A DNA stretch of 49,464 bases from positions 1 through 49,464 of the forward strand of contig NZ_BMXF01000010.1 of assembly GCF_014651615.1 (NCBI RefSeq). The letters are read 5' to 3'. This DNA comes from Persicitalea jodogahamensis (GTDB lineage: Bacteria; Bacteroidota; Bacteroidia; Cytophagales; Spirosomataceae). A program made the translations under genes and the position numbers. Within the stretch, counting starts at the first letter, position 1. Every line of letters begins with the position of its first letter. The notes under the pieces were generated by a model. It was not told the origin of the DNA and searched no databases. It worked only from the letters and a program-made list of their open reading frames with translations. Of the stretch, positions 16,893 through 24,900 are shown piece after piece.

Positions 16893-19139
16893 CCAGGTTT
16901 TTTTTAGGCGGGTTAAGGCTTTTTGTGCTTCTTCGTTTCCTTGCTGCGCTGCTTTTTGGTAGTAATCAATGGCAATCTTTTCATCTCTTTTAACCCCATA
17001 TCCGTTTTCATACAGATATCCAATATTACTTTGACCTATGTCGTTCTTTTGATCTGCGGCCTCTTTGTACCACTTAGCTGCATTAGTGTAGTCCTGTTCT
17101 ACCCCTTTACCATGCGAATACATGTATCCTAAGTTAATTTGTCCTCTGGCATTACCATTCTCGGCTGCCTTCCTGTACCACTCTGCCGCCTGAGAGTAGT
17201 TTTGCTTTACGCCTCTACCGAAATAGTATAGCTCGCCCAAGTTGCTCTGGGCCAATGACTTTCCTTTCTCTGCAGACATTTGATACCATTTTGCCGCCTT
17301 ATTATAATCTTGGCTTACACCTTTGCCATTATCGTAAATGTTGCCTAGAATAAATGCTGCTTCAGCACTACCACGATTAGCAGCCTTTTGATACCAGTTT
17401 ATAGCTTGGGTATAGCTTTGCTTGACACCTCTGCCATAATAGTACATCTCACCCAAGTTCTCTTCAGCAAGAATATTTCCTTTCTCTGCAGATTTTCCAT
17501 ACCAGCCAACTGCTTGCTCGTAATCCTGTTTTATGCCTTGCCCATATTTGTACATATCACCCAGTTTGTTCTCTATATGATCGTCACCTTGTTCGGCAAC
17601 TATCTTATACCATTTGAACGCTTGGTCATAATCTTTCTCCACACCTTGACCGTTCTCGTACATTTCACCTAAATTTTTCTGAGCAGCAATATGGCCCTGC
17701 TCAGCAGCTTTCTTATACCATTTTGCTGATTCTATTGGAGATTTGTAATTACCAAATGAATATATGTAGCCTAAATTATACTGTGCATTCACATTATCTT
17801 GGTCGGCAGCAAAACGAAACCACTCTGCCGCTTGAGCGATATTTTTTGTTACGCCTTTACCATTGTAATACATAAGTCCTAGCTTGTTTTGTGAGTCAGC
17901 ATTCTTTTGTAAGGCGGATCTTCTATACCAATCGACTGCTTTGTTGTAGTCTTGTTTCACGCCTTTACCATTTTCATATAATGTTCCAACAATGTTCTGA
18001 GCGATAGGATTGCCTTGCTTGGCAGCCTCTTCGTACCATTTGGCCGACTCTGCATCATCTTGATTTACGCCCTTTCCGTAGGAATATACATACCCCAGAT
18101 TGTACTGTGCTTCAGGATGACCTTGCTCAGCAGATTTCCTATACCAATTGGTAGCTTGCGTATAATTTAGTGTTATCGAGTGCCCATAATAGAACATTTC
18201 TCCCAGCATATTTTGCGCATCAGGATCTCCTAGCCTAGCAGCTTCTTCTAGATAAGGCAAGGCGTTCGAAAATTGCTTTTTTTGATATGATTCTATTCCT
18301 TTTTGCGCCAGTATTTTTATTTCCTGTGCTGTTTTGAAAACATCAGCAGAGGCATTACTTTTTAGAAGTACAAATTCGTTTTCTAGATCACTAAGAAACA
18401 TGGGTTCTTGCTGATCCTTCGTAATGGTTTTCACCCCTTGACGAGTTTTGTAGTGAATCTGGGTAAGAGTTAGATCTGGCTGTGGGAGATACTTGAGCAG
18501 TTCTTGTGTAAAATAACTATTTCGTCCATCAGGATTTTCCCAAGCACTTTCTCTTGACTTGGCAGCATAGAAAGTGAACGTACCAGAAGGGTTGTCTTTG
18601 GGGATAACAAGTCCCTCAGGAAGTCTCCCTTTTATATATCTTGGTAAGGATCGACATGCATCCAATGCTAGAATACTTGTTTTTATATCAGCATTGGTAA
18701 ATGCTTCAAAAACCTTACTGAGTGGAAAACATTCTCTTGGGATGTCCTTAATGTAATTTACTCTAACATCCGTAGGAATAAGATAATTTTCTCCATCATA
18801 TTCAGAACCATGGCCAGAGTAATAGAAAAATACCACCTGATACCCTTTTCCTTTTAACTCTCGTGATACCTTTTCCATCTCATCGTTGAAATTTTGATGT
18901 GTCAAATCAACTTTAGAAGAAATGATATCGAAGCCCATACGTTTGAGGGTGGCTTCGATATCATGAGCATCGTTGTAGGTATTTTTCAAATCATATGCGT
19001 TGTCGAAGTAATTCTGATTTGCGAAAATGACCGCCGCACGGCGTTCGGTACCCATCGGAAGTTTGCCGATGCCAAGCCTTTTTTCCTGGGCGTGGGCAAG
19101 GGTAAAGGATAAGAGCAGCAGCGGGATGAGTCGTTTCAT
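16890..19139 (-). CDS. Secreted caspase-fold protease (C14) with about 13 Sel1 repeats
   Basis: The start is placed at the ATG at 19139, giving 749 residues and a clear signal peptide (MKRLIPLLLLSFTLAHAQ); an upstream in-frame start would add nine residues. Residues 30-260 form a caspase-type peptidase domain with catalytic His110 (YYSGHG) and Cys162 (LDACRS). From about 300 to the end run twelve full and one partial Sel1/TPR-like repeats of about 36 residues (for example AAKWYKEAADQKN), a protein-interaction solenoid. Such caspases cut after basic residues in known relatives. The gene is clearly AT-richer than its operon neighbours, suggesting separate origin. A possible promoter lies at 19164-19171. 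Confidence 0.93.
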   Translation of the reverse strand: MKRLIPLLLLSFTLAHAQEKRLGIGKLPMGTERRAAVIFANQNYFDNAYDLKNTYNDAHDIEATLKRMGFDIISSKVDLTHQNFNDEMEKVSRELKGKGYQVVFFYYSGHGSEYDGENYLIPTDVRVNYIKDIPRECFPLSKVFEAFTNADIKTSILALDACRSLPRYIKGRLPEGLVIPKDNPSGTFTFYAAKSRESAWENPDGRNSYFTQELLKYLPQPDLTLTQIHYKTRQGVKTITKDQQEPMFLSDLENEFVLLKSNASADVFKTAQEIKILAQKGIESYQKKQFSNALPYLEEAARLGDPDAQNMLGEMFYYGHSITLNYTQATNWYRKSAEQGHPEAQYNLGYVYSYGKGVNQDDAESAKWYEEAAKQGNPIAQNIVGTLYENGKGVKQDYNKAVDWYRRSALQKNADSQNKLGLMYYNGKGVTKNIAQAAEWFRFAADQDNVNAQYNLGYIYSFGNYKSPIESAKWYKKAAEQGHIAAQKNLGEMYENGQGVEKDYDQAFKWYKIVAEQGDDHIENKLGDMYKYGQGIKQDYEQAVGWYGKSAEKGNILAEENLGEMYYYGRGVKQSYTQAINWYQKAANRGSAEAAFILGNIYDNGKGVSQDYNKAAKWYQMSAEKGKSLAQSNLGELYYFGRGVKQNYSQAAEWYRKAAENGNARGQINLGYMYSHGKGVEQDYTNAAKWYKEAADQKNDIGQSNIGYLYENGYGVKRDEKIAIDYYQKAAQQGNEEAQKALTRLKKTW

Positions 19140-19163
19140 TGGGTTAGTTGGTTTTATTTTGAC

Positions 19164-19171
19164 CAAAAATA
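19164..19171 (-). promoter_or_regulatory. Possible Bacteroidota -7 box for the caspase-Sel1 gene
   Basis: The minus strand reads TATTTTTG, fitting the Bacteroidota TAnnTTTG -7 consensus, 24 bases before the ATG at 19139. No clear -33 TTTG was found, so it is weak. Confidence 0.3.
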
Positions 19172-19183
19172 TTCAGCCACAGA

Positions 19184-19873
19184 TTAGCTTTCTTTTACCA
19201 TAAAAAACGCTGGTGGCACGTACACTTGATCTTCCAGCAGCACGTCGAGTTCTTGGATAGGGACGCTTTTCACGATTTCGTACAGGGCGCGAAACTTGGC
19301 GTCGGTTTGGTAGGCGTCGGTGGTGAAAAGGCGGTGCGGGAGTCGGCTGGCCGGGCAGTCTTCAAGCAGCAGCCGGGCGTTAGGACTTTGGTCGAGTTGG
19401 GCCAGGCGGTCCATGATGCCGTAGTAGGCAAAACTGTGGGCGTGGAGTGCCATCTCGACCAGTTTTTGCAGCACCACCGCACGGGCGGTGTCGTTAGGCG
19501 GTAGCGGCAGCGTCTGCAAATCCTCGAACAGCGAGCCGTAGCGGTCGTAAAACTTGCGGACGTAGGCGTGAACCTGGGTCGTTTCGCCCACCGCAGCCAA
19601 AGCAGCGGCGCTGTCTGCTTCAAGTATCTCAGGATTGGTAGTTTCTGTTGCCTCATCGTTTGTCTCAGCCTCTTCCTCCGTTTTCCCGCGCGACCAGCCT
19701 GCTACACCCAGAATACTGGCTGCGAGCCAGCAGCCCAAAGCTATTTCCTGCCAAAAAACAAAGTAGCGGGGCAGCGAGATGCCACGTTCGCCGAAAACGT
19801 AGCACACCAAACCCGCCAAACCGAGCAGGGCGGTCAGGAGGGCGGCGGTTCGATGGTTGTTTTTGAATGCCAT
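19184..19873 (-). CDS. Two-helix membrane protein of unknown function
   Basis: The 229-residue protein has two N-terminal membrane helices (about 9-27 and 39-59), then a charged linker and a helical cytoplasmic domain (about 95-225). It begins three bases after the stop of the HEPN-Hsp70 gene, so the two are almost certainly co-translated. The likely role is membrane anchor or partner of the HEPN-Hsp70 protein, but no family is recognised and no catalytic motif is visible. Confidence 0.75.
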   Translation of the reverse strand: MAFKNNHRTAALLTALLGLAGLVCYVFGERGISLPRYFVFWQEIALGCWLAASILGVAGWSRGKTEEEAETNDEATETTNPEILEADSAAALAAVGETTQVHAYVRKFYDRYGSLFEDLQTLPLPPNDTARAVVLQKLVEMALHAHSFAYYGIMDRLAQLDQSPNARLLLEDCPASRLPHRLFTTDAYQTDAKFRALYEIVKSVPIQELDVLLEDQVYVPPAFFMVKES

Positions 19874-19876
19874 AGG

Positions 19877-22849
19877 TCAAATTTCGGAATCGGAGTCGGC
19901 CAGGGCGTTGTCAATGGGCGTTTGGGCGTCGGCCACGGCATCGAAAAACGGGAAAAGCGTCTGCCAGACCATTGGTTCTGAAGCCAGAAAATCGAGCGGG
20001 TAACTGATGGCCGCCAGCCCCTGGTCGGTGCGCAGCCAGAACTCCTCGCCGTCGAAAAGCAGGTCGATGGCCGCTCCAGTGGGCAGCAAGTCACAGCGGT
20101 ACTTCACGCCGCTGATGTGGACGGCATGGATGTTAGGGACATACCGCTCTCTGAACTGCGCGCCCCGCGTCAGGAACTGTAGCAGCGGCGGCAGCGTGTC
20201 GGTGGACGGCGGCGGGGTGGTTTCCGGTTCGTCGTCGTGGTAGTCCTCGTCCTTGAACAGCTTGTGCAGGTACTCGCCCAGGGCATCGGTACGGGTGCGG
20301 GGCGTCGGGTCGCCCGCGCCTTTCTGGATGGTGCGCCGGGTGTACGAACCCTGCGGCGTCCGCACTTCGGTGAGCGTGTGCAGGCTGGGAATACCCACCA
20401 GATTGGAGTCGTAATTGATGGTGCGTCCACTGAACGCCCCGCTCAGGCAAATCTTCTTGAGTTCGTTGGAGCGGTCCGACCGATTTTCCCGAATCACGAT
20501 GCGGTCCCGGCTGCCGCGCCCTTCGCCCAACTCTCGACGCATCTCGTCCACCAGTTTCCGGAACAGAAACCCCCGTCCGGTCAGCAAGATTCTATTTAGT
20601 TTTTCAAAATTCCGGCCCACCGAATCGGTATCGGCGAGGTCGAGTTGGTATTTCAGCTTGCCTACGATTTTCTGCACGGCGTTGTTGATGAAACCGAACT
20701 CGTCGCGGATGCTTTTTTGCTGCTTGAGTACTTCTTCGAGGGCTTTGGCTATATCGAAAAGTAGGCTCGAAACGGCCGTATTTTCTCTGACACGCTTGCG
20801 GATGTCTTCGACCGTCTGGGCCGGGATGAGGTCTTGGAGGTAGCCTTGGTTGGTGTTGTCGCCCTGGAAGTCGTGCTTGATGCGTTCCACCATTTCCAGA
20901 AAGTGATATTTGACACTGATGTCCGTTTGCGGGGAAGCGATGATTTTCAGCAACCGCCGCCGTTCCTCCCAAGAAGCCTCCGGCCCGCCCAGCACCGCCG
21001 ACAGAATGGTGTCGATGAACGCGTAGGTAATCACGTTGCCCGCCCCAATGAACCCCGCCCGGTACTCTGAACTGAGATGGTAATCGTGGTTGCTTTTGAT
21101 AATCGAGAAATCAGTAGTCCCCTTGCCGACGTCCACGATCAGGTAGTTGGCGTGGCGCTGCGGGATGTTGGCGCGGTTCCAGTACCCCAAGAACGAAGCG
21201 TCGCTTTCCGACAGCGTGGTCACTTCCACGCCCCCGATGTGGTATCTTTGCCTTATTTCCGGTTGGTCGAAAAACTGATAGGTCTGGTTGACAAGCCGGG
21301 TCAGGCGGCTTTGTTCCAAAATATTGGGTACCAAAAACTTGATATTGATAAACCGCTCCTTCTGATCGTTTTTCTGGGCGTCAATGTTGTGCAGCAACGT
21401 GTGCAGAAAGTGATTGATGACCGTCTGCTGCACGTCCGGCACGATAGTGCTGAACTCGCTTTCCTCGGCCCGGTAGGGGTTGGCGTCGCGGTCGCGGTAG
21501 TGGATCCTGAAATTATAAACCCCCAAATGTGCGAGTTTGGAGTTGGGAATAAGAGCGTGGGTATTTTTCAAATTTTCGATTTCCGCCTTTTCGGTAAGCG
21601 TCCGCACCAAATCCTGCCCCTCGAACTGGTTGGGCATGGCGTTCTGATCCATCACCACATTGTCTTTCAGTACAAAGACCTGCGACCGGAAAAGCTCGGG
21701 GTCAGGGTCTTGCTGGTGCAACGGGCCGCTGAGGTCGGCGAAAAAGCGTTCCTGCATCAGCGTCACCAGTTCCTTGCGGTTCAGCTTGCCGACGTGTTCG
21801 CGGTGGTGCACCACGACCTGGCTGGCCTCTGAGCCGAAATCCAGCGCCAAATCGACAATTTGGGCGGGTGGTGCAAAGGCCGTTCTCACCGCACCCCGAT
21901 AGTTTTTTTCCTGATTTTTTAAATTAAAAATAATCCGCTCGAATGCCGCGCCGACCGTCACGTATACCGCCTGGCTTTTGCCCGTCGCGTCGGTTCGCAC
22001 TGAAATGTTACCAGGCGTTTCCACGGTGGCTCCGTCGGGAGTATCGACCTTTTCCAGCCCCACGACTAAATCTTTCCCCACAACGACCAGTGACCGAATC
22101 CGGCAAATCTGGTGGCGGTCCGCTGAGGTGCGGCCCTGAAAAGCGCCTTCAATCAGGCTGAATAGGTGAATTTGCTCGGCGTTCTGCTCATAGAGGAACT
22201 CACGCGGGTAGGCGTTGCTGGTTTCATCCTCCGGGCAAAGGTGTATGACCTGCGCCTTTTGCCCCCGAATCAGAATCGGCAGGAAATAGTGAGCATTGGG
22301 TACCTCCGCGCGGGGGATTTCCGTGCCGGGCGACGCTTCGCCGGGCTTATTGGGGGCGGATGTGGCGGTGGCGTTTTCTTCGGGTGGCCGGGCGTTTTCA
22401 AGGTTCGTGAGCGCGTCGAAAAGTGGTTGATTTCCCGTGTGACGGGCAAAGGAGCGCGTCAGAATCCAAAACTGCGCCAGCGTATCCCTGGCGATGTTGG
22501 AATTGTAATGATTCGCCTGGTTGCGGAGGTCATTGATTTTCTTGAAGTTGATTCCCCACTCGTTGGCTTCCCGGCGGAAATCCGGGCGAAGCAGTTCGCG
22601 ATATTTATAGCAGAAATTCGCCAGATTGGCGTAGTCGATCATGTCGGCGGGGTCCCAGTTCCCGATCCGGTTTTCGACCAGTCTGGCCCGGTGGTCCGGG
22701 TTCAGCAGGTCTTCATAACGATCTATCCATTCGTCTTCCCCGAACTCCCGCACCAGCAGCCGAATAAAGTACGTCCGCACGGCCTCGATGAACAGGGCGA
22801 GGGCTTTGGTGAGGTTTTCTTTTTGGAAAGGTGTAATCATGTCGTTCAT
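19877..22849 (-). CDS. HEPN domain fused to an Hsp70/actin-like ATPase
   Basis: A 990-residue cytoplasmic protein. Residues 10-150 form an all-helical domain like Swt1-type HEPN, with the RNase motif Rx4H intact as Arg109-NQAN-His114. A linker and beta-rich segment follow (150-330). Then comes an Hsp70/actin-fold ATPase: phosphate-1 motif DFGSEAS (337-343), phosphate-2 motif IVDVGKGTTDFS (571-582) and an adenosine-type motif GRGFLF (758-763). Its size and motifs also recall SrfB-like proteins. HEPN domains of this kind are commonly RNA-cutting effectors in bacterial conflict systems, so the ATPase may sense or gate the RNase; this link is inference. First gene of a six-gene operon. Confidence 0.85.
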   Translation of the reverse strand: MNDMITPFQKENLTKALALFIEAVRTYFIRLLVREFGEDEWIDRYEDLLNPDHRARLVENRIGNWDPADMIDYANLANFCYKYRELLRPDFRREANEWGINFKKINDLRNQANHYNSNIARDTLAQFWILTRSFARHTGNQPLFDALTNLENARPPEENATATSAPNKPGEASPGTEIPRAEVPNAHYFLPILIRGQKAQVIHLCPEDETSNAYPREFLYEQNAEQIHLFSLIEGAFQGRTSADRHQICRIRSLVVVGKDLVVGLEKVDTPDGATVETPGNISVRTDATGKSQAVYVTVGAAFERIIFNLKNQEKNYRGAVRTAFAPPAQIVDLALDFGSEASQVVVHHREHVGKLNRKELVTLMQERFFADLSGPLHQQDPDPELFRSQVFVLKDNVVMDQNAMPNQFEGQDLVRTLTEKAEIENLKNTHALIPNSKLAHLGVYNFRIHYRDRDANPYRAEESEFSTIVPDVQQTVINHFLHTLLHNIDAQKNDQKERFINIKFLVPNILEQSRLTRLVNQTYQFFDQPEIRQRYHIGGVEVTTLSESDASFLGYWNRANIPQRHANYLIVDVGKGTTDFSIIKSNHDYHLSSEYRAGFIGAGNVITYAFIDTILSAVLGGPEASWEERRRLLKIIASPQTDISVKYHFLEMVERIKHDFQGDNTNQGYLQDLIPAQTVEDIRKRVRENTAVSSLLFDIAKALEEVLKQQKSIRDEFGFINNAVQKIVGKLKYQLDLADTDSVGRNFEKLNRILLTGRGFLFRKLVDEMRRELGEGRGSRDRIVIRENRSDRSNELKKICLSGAFSGRTINYDSNLVGIPSLHTLTEVRTPQGSYTRRTIQKGAGDPTPRTRTDALGEYLHKLFKDEDYHDDEPETTPPPSTDTLPPLLQFLTRGAQFRERYVPNIHAVHISGVKYRCDLLPTGAAIDLLFDGEEFWLRTDQGLAAISYPLDFLASEPMVWQTLFPFFDAVADAQTPIDNALADSDSEI

Positions 22850-22879
22850 ACGTCGGGAGGTGGTTGGCGTTACTTGCTA

Positions 22880-22903
22880 TTCGCAAAGTAGAGGTAAACG
22901 TCA
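22880..22903 (-). promoter_or_regulatory. ECF-type promoter motif before the HEPN-Hsp70 operon
   Basis: On the minus strand TGACG (22903-22899), a 14-base spacer and GCGAA (22884-22880), exactly 30 bases before the ATG at 22849. Extended matches include GTTT after the first box and TAG after the second. Confidence 0.82.
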
Positions 22904-23017
22904 TCGGGGAATGGGAAAATAATTTTTGATCACCTCACGGCTGCGGCCGACCGTCCCTGCCCCCTCTCAGCAACGGCTGCCCGGCTGCCGGGACAGGGGT
23001 TAATTAGTGTACTTTAT

Positions 23018-23911
23018 CTATTGCAGCTTTTCAAGCAGTTCGGTGGCGTCGACCAGGTAGCGGCTGTCGGTGATTTGTTTCAGTTCACGGCGGGCGGAGT
23101 CGTTCTGGTTGGTTTGCAGGTAAGCGAGGGCTTTGTACCAGTGCGCCTCCTGCGTCAGGGATTTATCCTTAACTAAACCCAAAACCTGTAAGGCTTCCGG
23201 CACTTTTTTCTCTTTCAAATACCCAATTCCGAGCAGCAACTGGCGATAGGACTCCTCCCTGGCCGACAGCGTATTATCAGGTGTGGTGTCCTCCTGGCCG
23301 CTGCCGTAGAGCGGCCCGTCAGAGGGCTTGGCCGGGCCAACGGCTTTCATCTTTTGGAGTTCGGCGAGGGCCTGCTGACGTTGAACGTCGATAGCGATGG
23401 CTAAGGCCTGGTCGGCTAGTTTCGGCGGTACATTCTCAAACTGTGGCACCTGGGCAATGTGGTAGGCGGCGGCATCCGAGGCCGTGAATTCAGGTAGAAC
23501 GGTGCCGTTTTGTGGAAAGGTGTCCAGGGGCGGATTTTGGTTATTGCCCGCTTGATCGCCGGAGTCGAGGGAAGAATTCAGGGCGAACCAGATTCCGAAG
23601 CCCAGCAGAAGAACCACAGAAGCGGCGGCGAGCCAGGTTTGGGGACGCTGCCAGAGGGAACGGACGGGAACGGGCAACGGCTCGGGTTCGACTTCGGGAG
23701 TCACGGAGTCTTTCCGCCAAATTTTTTCCAATTCTTTCCTGGCCTGGATGTAGCGGTGCTGGTACTGCATCTCTTCCACTTCCCTGACCTTGGCGTCCCA
23801 GCCGGGGTCAGTTTTGCGGCGTTCCCGAAAGGCCAGGGCTTCGGCTTTCGGGGTATGGCCGTTGAGATTTTCCAGGATTCGGGCCAATTCTTCTTCGGTC
23901 AGTTCTTCCAC
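23018..23911 (-). CDS. Probable membrane anti-sigma partner with C-terminal TPR
   Basis: The 297-residue protein has a charged helical cytoplasmic N-terminus (1-85), one membrane helix (92-111) and an extracytoplasmic region. The last 90 residues look like tetratricopeptide helices (YRQLLLGIGYLKEKKVPEAL, then HWYKALAYLQTNQNDSA). It lies 25 bases downstream of the ECF sigma gene on the same strand, the usual place for an anti-sigma factor. It lacks an obvious zinc-binding anti-sigma motif, so the role rests on topology and position. It could transmit an envelope signal to the sigma factor. Confidence 0.75.
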   Translation of the reverse strand: MEELTEEELARILENLNGHTPKAEALAFRERRKTDPGWDAKVREVEEMQYQHRYIQARKELEKIWRKDSVTPEVEPEPLPVPVRSLWQRPQTWLAAASVVLLLGFGIWFALNSSLDSGDQAGNNQNPPLDTFPQNGTVLPEFTASDAAAYHIAQVPQFENVPPKLADQALAIAIDVQRQQALAELQKMKAVGPAKPSDGPLYGSGQEDTTPDNTLSAREESYRQLLLGIGYLKEKKVPEALQVLGLVKDKSLTQEAHWYKALAYLQTNQNDSARRELKQITDSRYLVDATELLEKLQ

Positions 23912-23936
23912 GGGTAAGGTCGTTTTAGCTTTGTCG

Positions 23937-24578
23937 TTAGTTTTGAAAGTGTTCTCTCAGAATGTTCCTGGCCAAGGAAATCAAGTTGGTGACTGCCCGT
24001 ACGCTAATCCCCATACGTTCGGCGGTTTCTTCATAAGCCAGTCCCTCTATGACGATACAGTCGAAAGCCTCCAATTGTCTTGGCGTCAGTAAGGCGGATT
24101 TCGACCGCTCAATCGCTTTCAGTTTTTCTTTGTCAATTATTTCGTCTAGGAGATTGGGCAATTGCGTTTTCATTTTCTCGGCTTCCCCAAGCTCGTCGGA
24201 GGTGAAATATTTTTTGTGTTTTCGGTATGTATCCGTGCATAGGTTCACAAACATTCGCCGCAGCACCGAACAGAAGGGATACGCTCTCCGCTCTGGCAGG
24301 AAAAAGTAGTTTTCGTACACGACCTTCATGTACAGCCTGATCTGGGCGTCCTGCATGATGTCCAGATCTTCAAGATGTCGGCTATTGCCTAGGCGTTTTC
24401 CCACACTGCTGAGAAAGGCATTGGAACACTGGTGAAGGCAGGTCCAGGCGTTATATGCTTTTGATTTCAAAGCTTCGTAGAATAAATCATTGTCGCCGTA
24501 GTAAGCCTGGCAGTTGTCTGAGGTCATTGCTTCTGTCGGTTTATACTTTATGTGTTCGTTTTCAAATGGCCAAGTCAT
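23937..24578 (-). CDS. ECF-type RNA polymerase sigma factor
   Basis: The 213-residue protein shows a sigma-70 region 2 (about 50-125, with DIMQDAQIRLYMKVVYENYF and an RRMFVNLCTDTYRKHKKY helix) and region 4 (about 155-210, LTPRQLEAFDCIVIEGLAYE then ETAERMGISVRAVTNLISLA). Region 3 is absent, as in ECF sigma factors. A second in-frame ATG at 24527 (MTSDN) is possible. A near-consensus copy of the TGA(T/C)G-N14-GCGAA motif lies 44 bases before the 24578 start, suggesting autoregulation. It is the best candidate for the factor reading the six matching promoters in this window; that pairing is inference. Confidence 0.9.
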   Translation of the reverse strand: MTWPFENEHIKYKPTEAMTSDNCQAYYGDNDLFYEALKSKAYNAWTCLHQCSNAFLSSVGKRLGNSRHLEDLDIMQDAQIRLYMKVVYENYFFLPERRAYPFCSVLRRMFVNLCTDTYRKHKKYFTSDELGEAEKMKTQLPNLLDEIIDKEKLKAIERSKSALLTPRQLEAFDCIVIEGLAYEETAERMGISVRAVTNLISLARNILREHFQN

Positions 24579-24850
24579 TCGGAACAGCCCCTGCTACTTC
24601 ACCTGCCGCTTTCCCTGCACTATTCGTATTTCTCGGCGAAATATCATTGCCATTCAGGAAAATGAAGATTCGAAATCACGCAAAATTACTCAATCGCCTT
24701 CCGGCTAGTACATTCACTCGATAAGTTTTCGGAGCCAATTGGTGGCCCAATTGTCCCAATCGCCTACATTTAGCCCCGCCAAAAATCCCCGACCCGGAAA
24801 TTTAGGAAGCATCCCGACCAAACACCCGAATTTTTTTTTCAAAAAACCGA
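24579..24850. other. Divergent promoter region between sigma and protease genes
   Basis: No gene is supported here. The region carries the candidate sigma-gene promoters on the minus strand and leads to the protease-operon promoter at 24851-24874 on the plus strand. An upstream in-frame extension of the protease gene exists but precedes the signal peptide and is not likely translated. Confidence 0.6.
24623..24646 (-). promoter_or_regulatory. Near-consensus ECF-type promoter before the sigma gene
   Basis: On the minus strand TGATA (24646-24642), 14-base spacer, ACGAA (24627-24623) followed by TAG, one mismatch in each box relative to the other copies. A weaker match (TGAAG, N14, CCGAA) lies at 24578-24601. 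Either would let the sigma factor control its own gene. Confidence 0.55.
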
Positions 24851-24874
24851 TGATGTTTGTTACCAATCTGCGAA
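24851..24874 (+). promoter_or_regulatory. ECF-type promoter motif before the papain-like protease operon
   Basis: TGATG (24851-24855), 14-base spacer, GCGAA (24870-24874), 26 bases before the ATG at 24901. Confidence 0.8.
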
Positions 24875-24900
24875 CTCCATCTGAACCTACCACAATAAAC

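Noticed and set aside
17000-18250. Regular periodicity of about 108 bases, resembling a DNA repeat or CRISPR array
   Set aside because: It comes from Sel1 protein repeats of 36 codons; DNA identity between units is low and there are no constant repeats with unique spacers.
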